A stretch of DNA of 6,149 nucleotides from an uncultured Flavobacteriales bacterium (GCA_950069165.1 CATMIT010000086.1:1-6149), one strand, 5' to 3'; counted from the first letter of the stretch, positions 1-5,727 are shown. Numbers and translations are program-made. Notes: generated by a model not told the origin, from the letters alone.

Positions 1-2
1 TT

Positions 3-221
3 GTACCTATGTTGCTTATTTTAAAACATCGCTCAATCCCAGCATCTTTTACAAATAGTATTGCTACAGTAGTGGGCGCTTATAAGCCGATGTTGATAAT
101 AGGTGCCCTGATTTTCTTAACAGTTGCACTTGCGCCCTATACTTTCGCATTGTCGGGATTAGTGTTTGGCCCTATTGTTTCATGTATGTGCTTTGTTGCT
201 TACCAGCGCTTATTTCGCTAA
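3..221 (+). CDS. C-terminal part of a polytopic membrane protein (5' end outside window)
   Basis: The frame is open to the left edge of the window, so the ATG at 9 is probably internal and this is the tail of a longer gene. About 72 residues are visible. A short basic stretch (LKHRS) is followed by an amphipathic region (PASFTNSIATVVGAYKP). Two hydrophobic segments then lie at about residues 28-48 and 49-66 counted from the ATG at 9, and the end is a basic YQRLFR. The layout (loop, Lys-Pro, two adjacent spans, Arg-rich end) resembles the last third of DUF2189/BPSS1780-type integral membrane proteins, which are mainly known from Proteobacteria. That is a resemblance only, and no function follows from it. 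GC here is about 41%, above the roughly one-third GC of most of the window, so transfer or an assembly join is possible. The next gene starts 59 bases downstream. Confidence 0.6.
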   Translation, partial: VPMLLILKHRSIPASFTNSIATVVGAYKPMLIIGALIFLTVALAPYTFALSGLVFGPIVSCMCFVAYQRLFR

Positions 222-280
222 TCAGCTAGGAAGCGTAATTCAACTGCTCACTTAAAGCGTGGAATTAAAAAATAATAAAA

Positions 281-622
281 ATGAAGAAAATAATCATTGT
301 CTTATTCAGCATTTTATCTTTAAATGCTTGGGCACAAAAACAAACAGCCGAGATAGTTACTTCTGCACAATGCGAAATGTGTAAAGAGCGGATTTTAGAA
401 GAAATGCAATTTACAAAAGGAGTAACGGCTGTAAATTTAGATATGGAAAGTCAGATTTTGACTATTACTTTCAAAACTAAAAAAACCAATTTGGATAAAA
501 TTAAAAACGCAATTTCGCTTATTGGATATGATGCAGATGAGATATTGGCAGATGAAAAAGCGCATAACAAATTACCGAAATGCTGTCAGAATCCTGATTT
601 TGGTAAGCCCAAAAAAGAATAA
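281..622 (+). CDS. Secreted heavy-metal-associated (HMA) domain protein, CopZ/MerP-like
   Basis: This 113-residue protein has a Sec signal peptide at residues 1-18 (MKK, hydrophobic core, then AWA before QK), so it should act in the periplasm. Residues about 22-88 form one ferredoxin-like HMA domain. The metal-binding pair is C31-E-M-C34 in the first loop, followed by the usual KGV...VNLDMES...LTITF strand pattern and GYDAD near the end. A tail after the domain carries a second thiol pair, C101-C102, in the LPKCCQ motif common in Bacteroidota secreted HMA proteins. By family knowledge it probably binds Cu(I) or another soft metal as a chaperone or buffer; the exact metal cannot be told. The Met usually preceding CxxC (MxCxxC) is replaced by Ser-Ala-Gln. 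No Shine-Dalgarno is visible: the start lies behind an A-rich leader, as is usual in this phylum. The stop codon directly abuts the next start. Confidence 0.88.
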   Translation: MKKIIIVLFSILSLNAWAQKQTAEIVTSAQCEMCKERILEEMQFTKGVTAVNLDMESQILTITFKTKKTNLDKIKNAISLIGYDADEILADEKAHNKLPKCCQNPDFGKPKKE

Positions 623-715
623 ATGCTTGCATTTAAAATAATTATTGGAATAACGGCTGTCATTATTATGGTAGCCGTTATTTATTTTTTGGATAAGTGG
701 GATAATAAAAGATAA
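623..715 (+). CDS. 30-residue single-span membrane peptide
   Basis: The ATG at 623 follows the TAA (620-622) of the HMA gene with no spacer, which suggests translational coupling. The peptide begins MLAFKIIIGITAV, has one hydrophobic helix at about residues 6-23, and ends LDKWDNKR. That is a typical small single-pass inner-membrane protein with a charged tail. It matches no family I recognise. The directly abutting start, the uninterrupted hydrophobic stretch and the charged end argue that it is real. Its shortness means that chance cannot be excluded. By position it could be a membrane partner of the HMA protein or of the following LiaF-like protein, but this is inference. Confidence 0.5.
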   Translation: MLAFKIIIGITAVIIMVAVIYFLDKWDNKR

Positions 716-757
716 ACTAATTTGTTTTTAATTTATTAGTTTTACGAAAATTTAATT

Positions 758-925
758 ATGAAAAAAAGCATAGGTATTTCCATTTTTCTCATTGCAATAG
801 GGATTGTTTTTCTATTGGATAATTTAGATGTAATTAACATCTCTGTTTCAGAACTAATCAGAACCTATTGGCCGGTAATCCTTATTTGGATGGGTGTAGA
901 AAAATTAGTGAGGGATTTTAAGTAG
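758..925 (+). CDS. Small LiaI/LiaF-like two-span membrane protein (DUF5668-type)
   Basis: This is a 55-residue protein beginning MKKSIGISIFLIAIG. It has a first helix at about residues 4-20, a LLDNLDVI turn, a short polar linker (SVSELIRT), a second helix opened by YWPVILIWMG, and a basic end, EKLVRDFK. The pattern 'G-hydrophobic-FLLDNL ... WPlilIliG' is the hallmark of the LiaI/LiaF-like transmembrane module. In longer relatives this module sits in front of a cell-envelope stress-sensing domain; here only the membrane part exists. In Firmicutes LiaF modulates an envelope-stress two-component system, but no such kinase is in view, so the role here is unknown. The ATG at 758 is chosen because it gives a proper MKK start 42 bases after the 30-residue peptide. 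The last 8 bases (918-925) overlap the end of the opposing radical SAM gene. Confidence 0.75.
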   Translation: MKKSIGISIFLIAIGIVFLLDNLDVINISVSELIRTYWPVILIWMGVEKLVRDFK

Positions 926-1853
926 TAAACTTTTTTCCTTGCCAAGAATCGTTCTCTTGCAGTCGCTTTTCTATTTTATGCACTAACTCAAAGTTTTTTA
1001 GCCCATATTTCGGGGCGATAAGCAAATGCTCAGGTGATTCACTAAAAAACCTTTCCACTATTATTTTCGGGTTTAATATTTCCAAAAAATTAATTACTAA
1101 ATCCAGATATTCATCCAAAGTAAAAAAGCTAAATTGACTAGAATCTGTTTTATACTGAAAGGCCATCATGGTATGTTTTACTATTTGCAGATGGTGTATT
1201 TTTAGCGTATCGACAGGGAGTCTGTTAATTGCTAAGGCATTATTTAGCATATCCTTTTTACTCTCGCCAGGAAGTCCTAAAATAATATGAGCCCCCAATA
1301 AAATCCCACGATTTTTTGCCATTTCAAATGCCTTTATGGCATCTTCATGGCTTTGGCATCTATTGATGAGATCCAAAGTTTTATTGTTTGTTGATTCTAG
1401 CCCAAATTCTAACTTTATAAAATTTCCAGCTCTTACCAATTGCTCCAAATAATCCAATATTTCATTAGTAATACAATCCGGGCGAGTGGCAATTACCAAA
1501 CCAATTACATCTTTATGTTTTAGTGCCTGTTCATATTTTTGTTTTAATTGTTCTAATGGCGCATAAGTATTGGTAAATGCCTGAAAGTAAGCCAAGTATT
1601 TCTGGCTTTTATACATTTTGGAAAAAAAAGTAATCCCTTCCTCAATTTGCTGAGAAATTGGTTTTATTGGTTTGCAATATTCAGGATTAAAAGTGTTATT
1701 ATTACAATAAGTGCAGCCACCTTTCCCTTTGCTTCCGTCAATATTTGGACAAGTAAAACCAGCATTTATCGATACTTTCTGTACGCGTCCCCCAAATTTT
1801 TTCTTTATATAAGAGGAATAATCTGTATATCTTTTTTGCTTTTTAATTTGCAT
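918..1853 (-). CDS. TIGR01212-family radical SAM protein (YhcC/YtqA-like)
   Basis: This 311-residue protein matches the usual length of the family (about 310). The iron-sulfur cluster cysteines are C35, C47 and C50, in the family's unusual CX11CX2C spacing (FTCPNIDG ... GGCTYCN), instead of the classic CX3CX2C. Other family landmarks are FQAFTNTYAP (90-99), TRPDC (123-127), LEFGLES (148-154) and LGLPGE (192-197), followed by an HHLQ motif (220-223). The barrel carries Elp3-like features, but the Elp3 acetyltransferase domain is absent. It should be a cytosolic 4Fe-4S enzyme that cleaves S-adenosylmethionine; the substrate is not known to me. The start at 1853 gives the normal family N-terminus (RYTDYSSYIKKKFG). 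Its 3' end overlaps the opposing LiaF-like gene by 8 bases. It is divergent from the orphan gene at 1954, with 100 bases between them. Confidence 0.93.
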   Translation of the reverse strand: MQIKKQKRYTDYSSYIKKKFGGRVQKVSINAGFTCPNIDGSKGKGGCTYCNNNTFNPEYCKPIKPISQQIEEGITFFSKMYKSQKYLAYFQAFTNTYAPLEQLKQKYEQALKHKDVIGLVIATRPDCITNEILDYLEQLVRAGNFIKLEFGLESTNNKTLDLINRCQSHEDAIKAFEMAKNRGILLGAHIILGLPGESKKDMLNNALAINRLPVDTLKIHHLQIVKHTMMAFQYKTDSSQFSFFTLDEYLDLVINFLEILNPKIIVERFFSESPEHLLIAPKYGLKNFELVHKIEKRLQENDSWQGKKFTT

Positions 1854-1899
1854 TTTTAACTTCTAAGTTCCAATTCAACTACAACAATAAATGAAATAA

Positions 1900-1931
1900 T
1901 TCGTATTTGTATAAAGATTTTACTAATTTTG
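1900..1931 (+). promoter_or_regulatory. Predicted Bacteroidota-type promoter for the 69-residue orphan gene
   Basis: A perfect -7 element, TAATTTTG (consensus TAnnTTTG), lies at 1924-1931. Twenty bases upstream, TTCG at 1900-1903 is a one-mismatch -33 element (consensus TTTG). The spacing is within the range described for Bacteroides and Flavobacterium promoters. Transcription would start near 1936, leaving a leader of about 18 bases before the ATG at 1954. There is no Shine-Dalgarno in it. An exact TTTG also exists at 1906-1909, but its 14-base spacing is too short. Confidence 0.45.
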
Positions 1932-1953
1932 AAGCAGAATTGATTTTTTATAA

Positions 1954-2163
1954 ATGCCATTAACAACTTCTCGTCTAGAAAAAATAGGGTTTTTAAGTCA
2001 GTTGCCTCCAAAAGCAAATATTGACGATTTTGAGGTAATTACCGTAAATGGTAAATCAGGCAAAAAACTCAAAATGTACAGGAAAAAAAAGGAACAGATT
2101 GATAAAGATGGTTTAGAGGATTTTACACATAGCTGGACTACTTTTCAGCAAAATTTAAGCTAA
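1954..2163 (+). CDS. Small hypothetical protein, 69 residues, lysine-rich
   Basis: I do not recognise this protein. It starts MPLTTSRLEKIGFLSQLPP, has a short apparent beta-rich part (FEVITVNGKSG), then a very basic stretch (KKLKMYRKKKEQIDKD, residues 37-52), and ends in an acidic/aromatic tail (LEDFTHSWTTFQQNLS). It has no signal peptide or membrane segment, so it should be cytosolic, and the basic patch could bind nucleic acid or another acidic partner (inference). Support for a real gene comes from the good promoter match just upstream, the single start and the intergenic position between two minus-strand genes. Its TAA (2161-2163) overlaps the TAG of the opposing DUF6356 gene (2162-2160). 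It is not obviously in an operon. Confidence 0.6.
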   Translation: MPLTTSRLEKIGFLSQLPPKANIDDFEVITVNGKSGKKLKMYRKKKEQIDKDGLEDFTHSWTTFQQNLS

Positions 2164-2393
2164 GTTACTTTTCCCTTATTCATTGCTTCCTCCCTTCTCT
2201 TTTGCATTCCCTCACTTAATTTTTTAATCTTGTCGCTTACTGTTGTTTCATAACAAAAAGGTAAGATTGCGTGCATTAATGCTTTTAAACTTAAAGAAAA
2301 TAAAAGAGAAGAAAATTTTAATGCTTTTCCAAAGTGTTGCAAATATGATTCTCCTACTTCTTTCGGATGTTTTGTAAAAATATTTTTATTCAT
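2160..2393 (-). CDS. DUF6356 family protein
   Basis: This 77-residue protein starts MNKNIFTKHPKEVGESYLQHF, the N-terminal signature of DUF6356: an 'F-x-x-HP-x-x-V-GE-x-Y-x-x-H' pattern. A hydrophobic segment at about residues 24-47 (LKFSSLLFSLSLKALMHAILPF) is probably a membrane-associated helix ending at a conserved-looking LPF. A charged C-terminal helix rich in Lys, Arg and Glu follows. The family has no established function; some databases attach a 'capsule biosynthesis' label that I would not rely on. The start at 2393 lies one base after the stop codon of the metallo-hydrolase gene (2397-2395), so the two are almost certainly co-transcribed and may be translationally coupled. Its stop overlaps that of the convergent orphan gene. 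Confidence 0.75.
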   Translation of the reverse strand: MNKNIFTKHPKEVGESYLQHFGKALKFSSLLFSLSLKALMHAILPFCYETTVSDKIKKLSEGMQKRREEAMNKGKVT

Positions 2394-2394
2394 T

Positions 2395-3237
2395 TTATAA
2401 AATTTCTTTAAGCGGAAAAGTATCTTTTAATCGTACTCCTCTATCTGTTTTTTCAACTGTGCAGCATTCACTGTAATTATCGTGCTGTAAAAATAGAATG
2501 TATTCTCTATCTGCCGCTTCATTTAAGAATTTTTCTTTTTCACCCAATGTAACCAATGGTTTGGTATCATAACCCATCACATAAGGGAGTGGAATATGCC
2601 CAGAACTTGGCAAAAGGTCAGCTGCAAAAACAATGATTTTGTCTTTAAAAGTAATATGAGGAATCATTTGTGCCTGAGTATGCCCATTCACAAAAAGGGC
2701 TAAAAAGTTATTGAAAATCTCTTTAGGGTTTTTCACAAAATTTAGATGTCCTGCTTCCTGAATAGGAATAATATTCTCTTTTAAAAAAGATGCTTTTTCT
2801 CTATCATTTGGCTCAGTAGCCCACTGCCAATGGTCTTTATTACTCCAATACTTTGCATTCTTAAAAGTTATTTCGAAACTTGTTCTGTCGGCATTCCATT
2901 TCACACTCCCTCCACAATGGTCAAAATGTAAATGAGTTAAGAAAACATCCGTTACATCATCAGCCGAAAAACCATGCTTTGCTAATGAAGAATGCAAGTT
3001 CACATCTCCATGCAAATAGTAATGCTTTAGGAATTTATCATCTTGCTTATCGCCTATTCCATTATCAATCAATATCAAACGATTTCCGTCTTCAATCAAC
3101 AAGGAACGCATAGCCCAAGGGCATAAGTTATTTTCATCAGCAGGATTAGTACGACTCCACAGCACTTTTGGCACAACACCAAACATGGCGCCACCATCTA
3201 ATTTAAAATATCCTGTTTCTATTGTGTACAATTGCAT
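2395..3237 (-). CDS. Metallo-beta-lactamase-fold hydrolase (lactonase-like)
   Basis: This 280-residue protein has a complete binuclear metal site. H102, H104, D106 and H107 form the THLHFDHCGG motif, H186 lies in VNGHTQAQ, D207 in FAADLLP and H252 in FLQHDN. The N-terminal strands (LLIEDGNRLILIDNGIGDK, residues 46-64) match the usual first MBL motif with D58. No signal peptide is visible, so it should be cytosolic. The domain layout, with an insertion carrying W/H-rich residues at about 130-140, resembles the family that includes N-acyl-homoserine lactonases and related hydrolases. The substrate cannot be set from sequence, and a true beta-lactamase is unlikely. It is first in a two-gene operon with the DUF6356 gene one base downstream. 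It is divergent from the Mpl-like gene across 76 bases. Confidence 0.88.
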   Translation of the reverse strand: MQLYTIETGYFKLDGGAMFGVVPKVLWSRTNPADENNLCPWAMRSLLIEDGNRLILIDNGIGDKQDDKFLKHYYLHGDVNLHSSLAKHGFSADDVTDVFLTHLHFDHCGGSVKWNADRTSFEITFKNAKYWSNKDHWQWATEPNDREKASFLKENIIPIQEAGHLNFVKNPKEIFNNFLALFVNGHTQAQMIPHITFKDKIIVFAADLLPSSGHIPLPYVMGYDTKPLVTLGEKEKFLNEAADREYILFLQHDNYSECCTVEKTDRGVRLKDTFPLKEIL

Positions 3238-3257
3238 GTTAGTAAATTTTGCTGGCT

Positions 3258-3265
3258 CAAAAGTA
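3258..3265 (-). promoter_or_regulatory. Possible -7 element for the MBL-fold/DUF6356 operon
   Basis: Read on the minus strand this is TACTTTTG, an exact match to TAnnTTTG. Transcription would begin a few bases further on, leaving a leader of roughly 15 bases before the ATG at 3237. No TTTG-like -33 element is found at 17-23 bases upstream, so this is weak. The 76-base divergent spacer 3238-3313 must also hold the promoter of the Mpl-like gene; the best I see for that is TACTTTTA at 3284-3291 (one mismatch), also without a -33 box. Confidence 0.3.
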
Positions 3266-3313
3266 AGAAAGTTGATTTATCTATACTTTTAAATCGATAT
3301 TATTTTTAAAGAT

Positions 3314-4639
3314 ATGAAGATACATTTAATTGCAATTGGAGGAAGTGCTATGCACAATATGGCTTTGGCCTTGCACCATAAAGGGTATGCTATTAGCGGT
3401 TCGGATGACGCTATTTTTAGCCCAAGTAAAGATAGATTAGAAAAATATGGCTTACTTCCATCTGAAATGGGTTGGTTTCCTGAAAAAATAACAAAAAATT
3501 TGGATGCAATTATCTTAGGAATGCACGCCAGAATAGATAACCCTGAACTAGAAAAAGCAAAAGAATTAAACATTCCAATTTTCTCTTATCCAGAATATAT
3601 TTTTGAGCAATGTAAAAATAAAAAGAGAATTGTAATTGGAGGAAGTCACGGAAAAACGTCTATAACTGCTATGATATTACATGTATTGCAAAACCTTAAT
3701 ATCGATTGTGATTATATGGTAGGTGCTCAGTTAAAAGGATTCGATACTATGGTAAAGCTTACTCATGATGCTCCCATCATTATTTTGGAAGGAGATGAAT
3801 ATCTAAGTTCCCCGATTGATAGGCGTCCAAAATTTCATTTGTATCAGCCACATATTGCAGTGCTTAGTGGTATTGCTTGGGATCATATCAATGTATTCCC
3901 AACTTTTGAGATGTATGTGGAGCAGTTCCGTATTTTCAAAAATATGGTGAAGGACACACTCATTTATTGCTCTGAAGATGGGGAACTCAATAAACTTGCA
4001 CAAGAAGACACAAATTGTAAATTAATCCCATATTCAACACCAGAACATAAAATAAATGATGGAGTTACTTCAGTTGAAGGAATGGCTCTACTCATCTTTG
4101 GAAATCATAATTTACAAAACCTAAATGCTGCAAAACTAGTATGTAATGAACTAGGTGTTTCTGATAAAGATTTTTATAAGCAGATAGCCACTTTTAAAGG
4201 AGCATCTAATAGATTAGAATTGGTAAAGAAAACAAAAACTTCTGCTATTTATAAGGACTTTGCCCATTCTCCTTCTAAACTAAAAGCGACTTCATCTGCC
4301 ATGAAAAAACAGTTTAAAAATAGAAAATTGGTAGCTTGTATGGAGCTCCATACCTTTAGTAGTTTAAATGAAGAATACCTAAAACAATACAAAGGCTGTA
4401 TGGATGAACCAGACACTGCTATTGTATATTTTAGCCCAGAAACCATTGTACATAAAAAATTAGAACCAATTACTAAAATACAGGTAAAAAATGCTTTTGG
4501 AAGGGGAGATTTATTGGTTTTTACAGATTCGAAAAAACTGGAAGATTATTTAAAATCTCTAAATTGGGAGAATCAAAATTTACTGATGATGAGCTCAGGT
4601 ACTTTTGAAGGAATGAAGCTGGAAAATTTAATTAAATAA
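3314..4639 (+). CDS. mpl: Mpl-like UDP-N-acetylmuramate:tripeptide ligase (peptidoglycan recycling)
   Basis: This 441-residue Mur ligase is close to E. coli Mpl in length (457). Domain 1 (about 1-100) opens with MKIHLIAIGGSAMHNMA, the UDP-binding Rossmann loop. The central ATPase domain begins with the P-loop GGSHGKTS (109-116), then EGDEY (159-163), which holds a Mg-binding acid, and WDHINVFP (189-196). The ligase C-terminal domain follows NHNLQNLNAA (264-273) and contains DFAHSPSKLKAT (315-326) and SSGTFEG (427-433). DEY, not the EADESD-like motif of MurC, and the overall pattern favour Mpl. By family knowledge, Mpl joins recycled L-Ala-gamma-D-Glu-meso-DAP to UDP-MurNAc in the cytosol, bypassing MurC, D and E. 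Bacteroidota copies are often called 'peptidoglycan synthetase', and exact substrate use is untested. It seems monocistronic, with 90 bases before the next gene. Confidence 0.87.
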   Translation: MKIHLIAIGGSAMHNMALALHHKGYAISGSDDAIFSPSKDRLEKYGLLPSEMGWFPEKITKNLDAIILGMHARIDNPELEKAKELNIPIFSYPEYIFEQCKNKKRIVIGGSHGKTSITAMILHVLQNLNIDCDYMVGAQLKGFDTMVKLTHDAPIIILEGDEYLSSPIDRRPKFHLYQPHIAVLSGIAWDHINVFPTFEMYVEQFRIFKNMVKDTLIYCSEDGELNKLAQEDTNCKLIPYSTPEHKINDGVTSVEGMALLIFGNHNLQNLNAAKLVCNELGVSDKDFYKQIATFKGASNRLELVKKTKTSAIYKDFAHSPSKLKATSSAMKKQFKNRKLVACMELHTFSSLNEEYLKQYKGCMDEPDTAIVYFSPETIVHKKLEPITKIQVKNAFGRGDLLVFTDSKKLEDYLKSLNWENQNLLMMSSGTFEGMKLENLIK

Positions 4640-4685
4640 AATTGAAGGCGTAAGATTTTAATTTTTCATTTATAGCACAATAAAG

Positions 4686-4701
4686 AATATTATGTAATAT
4701 T
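4686..4701. promoter_or_regulatory. AT-rich 16-base dyad, possible operator
   Basis: AATATTA-TG-TAATATT is a perfect 7-base inverted repeat around a 2-base centre, lying 28 bases before the dioxygenase start at 4730. Its position in the only spacer upstream of that gene fits a dimeric regulator site. A second overlapping pair, ATTATG (4689-4694) and CATAAT (4706-4711), is also present. In such AT-rich DNA, short dyads arise by chance, and no canonical TAnnTTTG box is present in this spacer. Confidence 0.25.
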
Positions 4702-4729
4702 GTATCATAATTATTTATAAAGTAGGCTG

Positions 4730-5674
4730 ATGAAGAATAAAGACAGTAGAAGGCAATTTTTGAGAAATACATCATTAGCAGCATTATCTTTTGGTATTCT
4801 TCCAGCTGTTGCAAAAACAACTACAGAACCTAATCCCAATTCTCCTATTTTATGTGATGAATCTACTGAAGACGCTTATGGGCAAGGACCTTTTTACACA
4901 GCCAATGCCCCTACTATCCAAAATGATATGTTGGCGGACAGCAATGAGTTAGGCACACGCCTTATATTAAGTGGTCAAGTGTATAATCTTGCATGTTCGG
5001 AAGTAATTCCAAATACTGAAATTGACATATGGCATGCCAATGATTCTGGCGCTTATGATAATACAGGGTATAATCTGAGAGGAAAGGCTACTTCTAACCC
5101 TCAAGGTTTTTATGTATTTGAAACCATTAAGCCCGGATTATACCTGAATGGAGCTACTTATCGGCCATCACATTTTCACTTTAAAATTACACCTCCTAAT
5201 TTTCCAACACTAATCACTCAACTCTATTTTGATGGTGATCCTTACATTCCTACTGATGCTTCTGCTTCAATAACAAGTGGAACATTTGATGCTACTAACA
5301 GGATTATTCCACTAACTACCAATGCAAATGGGGATTTGGAAGGGACTTGGGATATTGTAATCAATGGAGATGGTATTCCTCTTGGCGCCAATAATATTCA
5401 TTTGGATAAGGGAATGCTTTATAGTGCAAGCCCTAATCCCTTTAACGATAGAGTAGAAATAAAATATGGTGTTTTTCAAGAAGCTAAAGTGAGTGTATTC
5501 GTTTATAATATTGAAGGCAAGGTAGTTGCACAACTTGGCAAGAAACTATTAAGTCCTCAAAAATATGAGGTGGTATGGGAGCCAGATAACAACTTACCAA
5601 ATGGACATTATTTTATTGCTTTAAAAATTAATGATTTGCAAGTGCATTACCTGAAGGTAATTAGGCAACAATAA
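4730..5674 (+). CDS. Secreted intradiol ring-cleavage dioxygenase with Tat signal and T9SS sorting domain
   Basis: This 314-residue protein has three parts. Residues 1-28 are a twin-arginine signal: S6-R-R-Q-F-L-R12, a hydrophobic core (LAALSFGILP) and AVA before K29. Residues about 48-212 are the intradiol dioxygenase fold, with GQGPFY (51-56), DIWHAN (99-104), GAYD (107-110), PGLYLNG (135-141) and YRPSHFHF (144-151). The non-haem Fe(III) ligands are thus Y109, Y138, H148 and H150, all present, and R145 matches the substrate-side Arg of the family. Residues about 231-314 are a type A T9SS sorting domain, with ASPNPF, VSVFVYNIEGKVV, LPNGHYFIALK and a final KVIRQQ. The family opens catechol-type rings between the two hydroxyls. 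The substrate is unknown, and no other aromatic-degradation gene is in view. The protein should end up on the cell surface or outside the cell. It is probably monocistronic, ending at the hairpin at 5728-5751. Confidence 0.9.
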   Translation: MKNKDSRRQFLRNTSLAALSFGILPAVAKTTTEPNPNSPILCDESTEDAYGQGPFYTANAPTIQNDMLADSNELGTRLILSGQVYNLACSEVIPNTEIDIWHANDSGAYDNTGYNLRGKATSNPQGFYVFETIKPGLYLNGATYRPSHFHFKITPPNFPTLITQLYFDGDPYIPTDASASITSGTFDATNRIIPLTTNANGDLEGTWDIVINGDGIPLGANNIHLDKGMLYSASPNPFNDRVEIKYGVFQEAKVSVFVYNIEGKVVAQLGKKLLSPQKYEVVWEPDNNLPNGHYFIALKINDLQVHYLKVIRQQ

Positions 5675-5727
5675 ATAATCTCCACCTAAAATTTTTGATA
5701 AATCGGCAATTATAAGTGTTAAAATAA

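Noticed and set aside
237..266. Imperfect inverted repeat AATTCAAC...GTGGAATT after the first gene
   Set aside because: The arms have a mismatch, the loop is long and there is no T-run; neither a terminator nor an attachment site can be supported.
721..744. Possible promoter before the LiaF-like gene (TTTG at 721-724, TAGTTTTA at 737-744)
   Set aside because: The spacing is only 12 bases and the -7 element has a mismatch, so it does not fit the Bacteroidota promoter pattern.
1647..1859. 70-residue plus-strand frame
   Set aside because: It lies inside the radical SAM gene on the other strand, covering its cysteine-motif region; its composition is that of a reversed coding sequence.
1882..1889. 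Possible -7 element for the radical SAM gene (TATTGTTG on the minus strand)
   Set aside because: It has one mismatch to TAnnTTTG and no -33 element at a suitable distance.
2880..3113. 77-residue plus-strand frame
   Set aside because: It is antisense to the metal-binding core of the MBL-fold gene, which is clearly the real one.
3289..3573. 94-residue minus-strand frame
   Set aside because: It is antisense to the N-terminal domain of the Mpl-like gene, with no family resemblance.
3803..4446. Two minus-strand frames (3803-4003 and 4249-4446)
   Set aside because: Both are antisense to conserved Mpl motifs (WDH and DFAHSPSK regions) and have no independent support.
4637..4660. TAAAAT...ATTTTA hairpin after the mpl stop
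   Set aside because: The stem is only A-T pairs with a 12-base loop and is too weak to call a terminator.
4632..4820. 62-residue minus-strand frame across the mpl-dioxygenase spacer
   Set aside because: It covers AT-rich spacer and the Tat-signal coding region; it has no promoter and no recognisable protein pattern.
5312..5533. 73-residue minus-strand frame
   Set aside because: It is antisense to the junction of the dioxygenase and sorting domains.
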